A program made the translations under genes and the position numbers. Under the pieces are notes generated by a model. The model saw nothing but the letters and a program-made list of their open reading frames with translations. It had not been told where the DNA came from and ran no database searches. A stretch of DNA of 64,000 bases from Morchella semilibera (taxonomy: Eukaryota > Ascomycota > Pezizomycetes > Pezizales > Morchellaceae), in assembly GCA_009192285.1 (NCBI GenBank), contig CM018604.1:806001-870000 (forward strand), in the 5' to 3' direction. How positions within the stretch are numbered: the stretch's first letter is position 1; the number at the start of each line of letters is the position of its first letter. Shown one piece after another: positions 62,912-64,000 of this stretch.

Positions 62912-63821
62912 TATAAGTTGAATTTGCAAGCCAGGAAGTTCGTTTGGCTTTTGGTAGGTAATAAGAGGTTGACATTGACTTAAGCTCCTCCCAGCTTGTG
63001 ATACCTACCTCGGGAATAGGTTTCGTATGCAGAACGAGAGGTTTGCGCCGTGGCGATCCCCATACGGTTTAGGGAAACTGCACGGCGAACTATCCAAACT
63101 TGTAAGTTGCGGGGTTCCTTAGCTCCCGAGTAAAGTATGGCTTGGCATATATAGCAAGATCCCACTTCTTTCTAATTCACAATTGGGCGCTCGTTCTGTA
63201 AAGCTCAGATCACGAAGGTGTAACATACACGCTTACCAGCATAGGAACCAGTTTCTCAGGGCAAGGATAATTTGTATGGCTCCGTTCTCTCATACTTAGT
63301 TCTTTCGCTAGTAAGCGTGTAGGACTAGTGATGTGTTAGTCCTATCCCTTAGTCTATCAGTAAAATGCTGCTTTACTAACAGATCCCGTTATCTCCCTTC
63401 CATACAAATTTAATTCCTCTATTATAGGGGGATCAGCATTGACAGAGGTGTCCTTATTATGTGGTCACAGCTAGGTGACCACACGGTGTTATAATAGTAG
63501 CAAAATGTAGTATAAAAGAGGGGAGGTTTGACTCAAACCTCCCGCTCTCATCATAAATAATTCTCCAAAGCGACTCTTACACTTTACCTTACCAAATGTC
63601 TACTTCGGGAAGAGAGTACGTGGGAATTGCCTTATTTCAGTCTCTCGACTACTATAAAATTATCATGGAGCACGGAAGGCGACATCACGCGTGTACGCAT
63701 AGCTAGTACGGCCTAATTAAATCGCCAAGATAATCTTCGGGTCGTCGGGGTTATTATTTGCCCATTGGGGTATTTCTTTAGCCAGGGATTCGAGTTAGAT
63801 CTTCATGGTTTCTAGTACATA
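62912..63821. other. Upstream flank of FAO with an inverted-repeat-rich block, possible solo LTR
   Basis: Positions 62912-63200 are the FAO promoter. Between about 63219 and 63582 lie several perfect inverted pairs: ACACGCTTAC (63227) with GTAAGCGTGT (63312); AATTTGTATGG (63269) with CCATACAAATT (63400); TGTGGTCAC with GTGACCACA (63460-63483); and the 23-base palindrome at 63521-63543. A TATAAAAG box sits at 63511. The block begins TGTAAC and ends TTACA, so a fossil solo LTR is possible, but no target duplication or internal region is seen. Confidence 0.35.
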
Positions 63822-63985
63822 CAGTATGAAAAAATGGGGTGAAATTACTACGGAATTTAGTGACAAATACCGAATTAAATCGGCATTAGAGGAAGAGTAC
63901 TATACAAATACCGTATTCTTACCGCAATGCTAGCGTACCAACGAGAATATATACCGTAGTGATCCCACCCCTCTTTTTGGTACTG
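63822..63985 (-). mobile_element. MITE copy 2 (CAGTACC family), inverted
   Basis: 164 bp, flanked by TA (63820-63821 and 63986-63987). Read on the minus strand it matches copy 1 at 57684-57854 over its whole length: the first 35 bases are identical. By eye there are roughly a dozen substitutions, mostly transitions, a 4-bp insertion and an 11-bp deletion next to a repeated GTAGT. No coding capacity. Confidence 0.85.
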
Positions 63986-64000
63986 TACTAATGATATTAT

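Overview
The window is nuclear DNA of a filamentous ascomycete (Pezizomycotina). The coding regions are split by short GT-AG introns, mostly about 50-75 nt, and the recognisable proteins are typical of this group: acetyl-CoA hydrolase, LAMMER kinase, sideroflexin, a Zn2Cys6 regulator, a Ptc6-type phosphatase, Pex22 and a GMC long-chain alcohol oxidase. Gene density is low for an ascomycete, about a dozen genes in 64 kb with gene-poor stretches of 4-7.5 kb. The intergenic DNA is AT-rich and holds microsatellites, G/C homopolymer runs, small transposon-derived elements and a striking excess of the palindrome TACATGTA. This recalls the expanded genomes of Pezizales-like fungi, but that placement is inference.

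Layout. 1-1985: 3' part of a Q/A-repeat nuclear protein (possibly EAF1/Vid21). 3748-5553 (-): ACH1, five exons. 5.6-13.1 kb: gene-poor. 13134-15700 (-): LAMMER kinase, seven exons. 20693-21057 (+): a small spliced gene of 96 codons with cAMP-response-element-like palindromes upstream. 24785-25718 (+): four-helix membrane protein. 26846-27310 (-) and 30031-30504 (+): doubtful Cys-containing small proteins. 36011-37162 (+): sideroflexin. 37705-41230 (-): Zn2Cys6 factor, divergent from 42218-43970 (+), a Ptc6-type PP2C. 44380-44797: two adjacent MITEs. 46125-47424 (-): PEX22. 49408-50023 (+): a three-exon small membrane protein. 50733-51007: a SINE-like insertion with 13-bp target-site duplications. 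56226-57182 (+): a C2H2 zinc-finger factor. 60272-62911 (-): long-chain alcohol oxidase with an apparent 2-bp deletion, enclosed by two inverted copies of one MITE family (57684-57854 and 63822-63985).

How the genes relate. ACH1 (mitochondrial acetyl-CoA/acetate), FAO (fatty alcohol oxidation) and PEX22 (peroxisome import) all bear on lipid and two-carbon metabolism, and FSF1 and PTC6 are mitochondrial. They are scattered over both strands among unrelated genes, so I see no biosynthetic cluster. All spliced models below come from reading splice sites and codon phase by eye; none was checked by database search.
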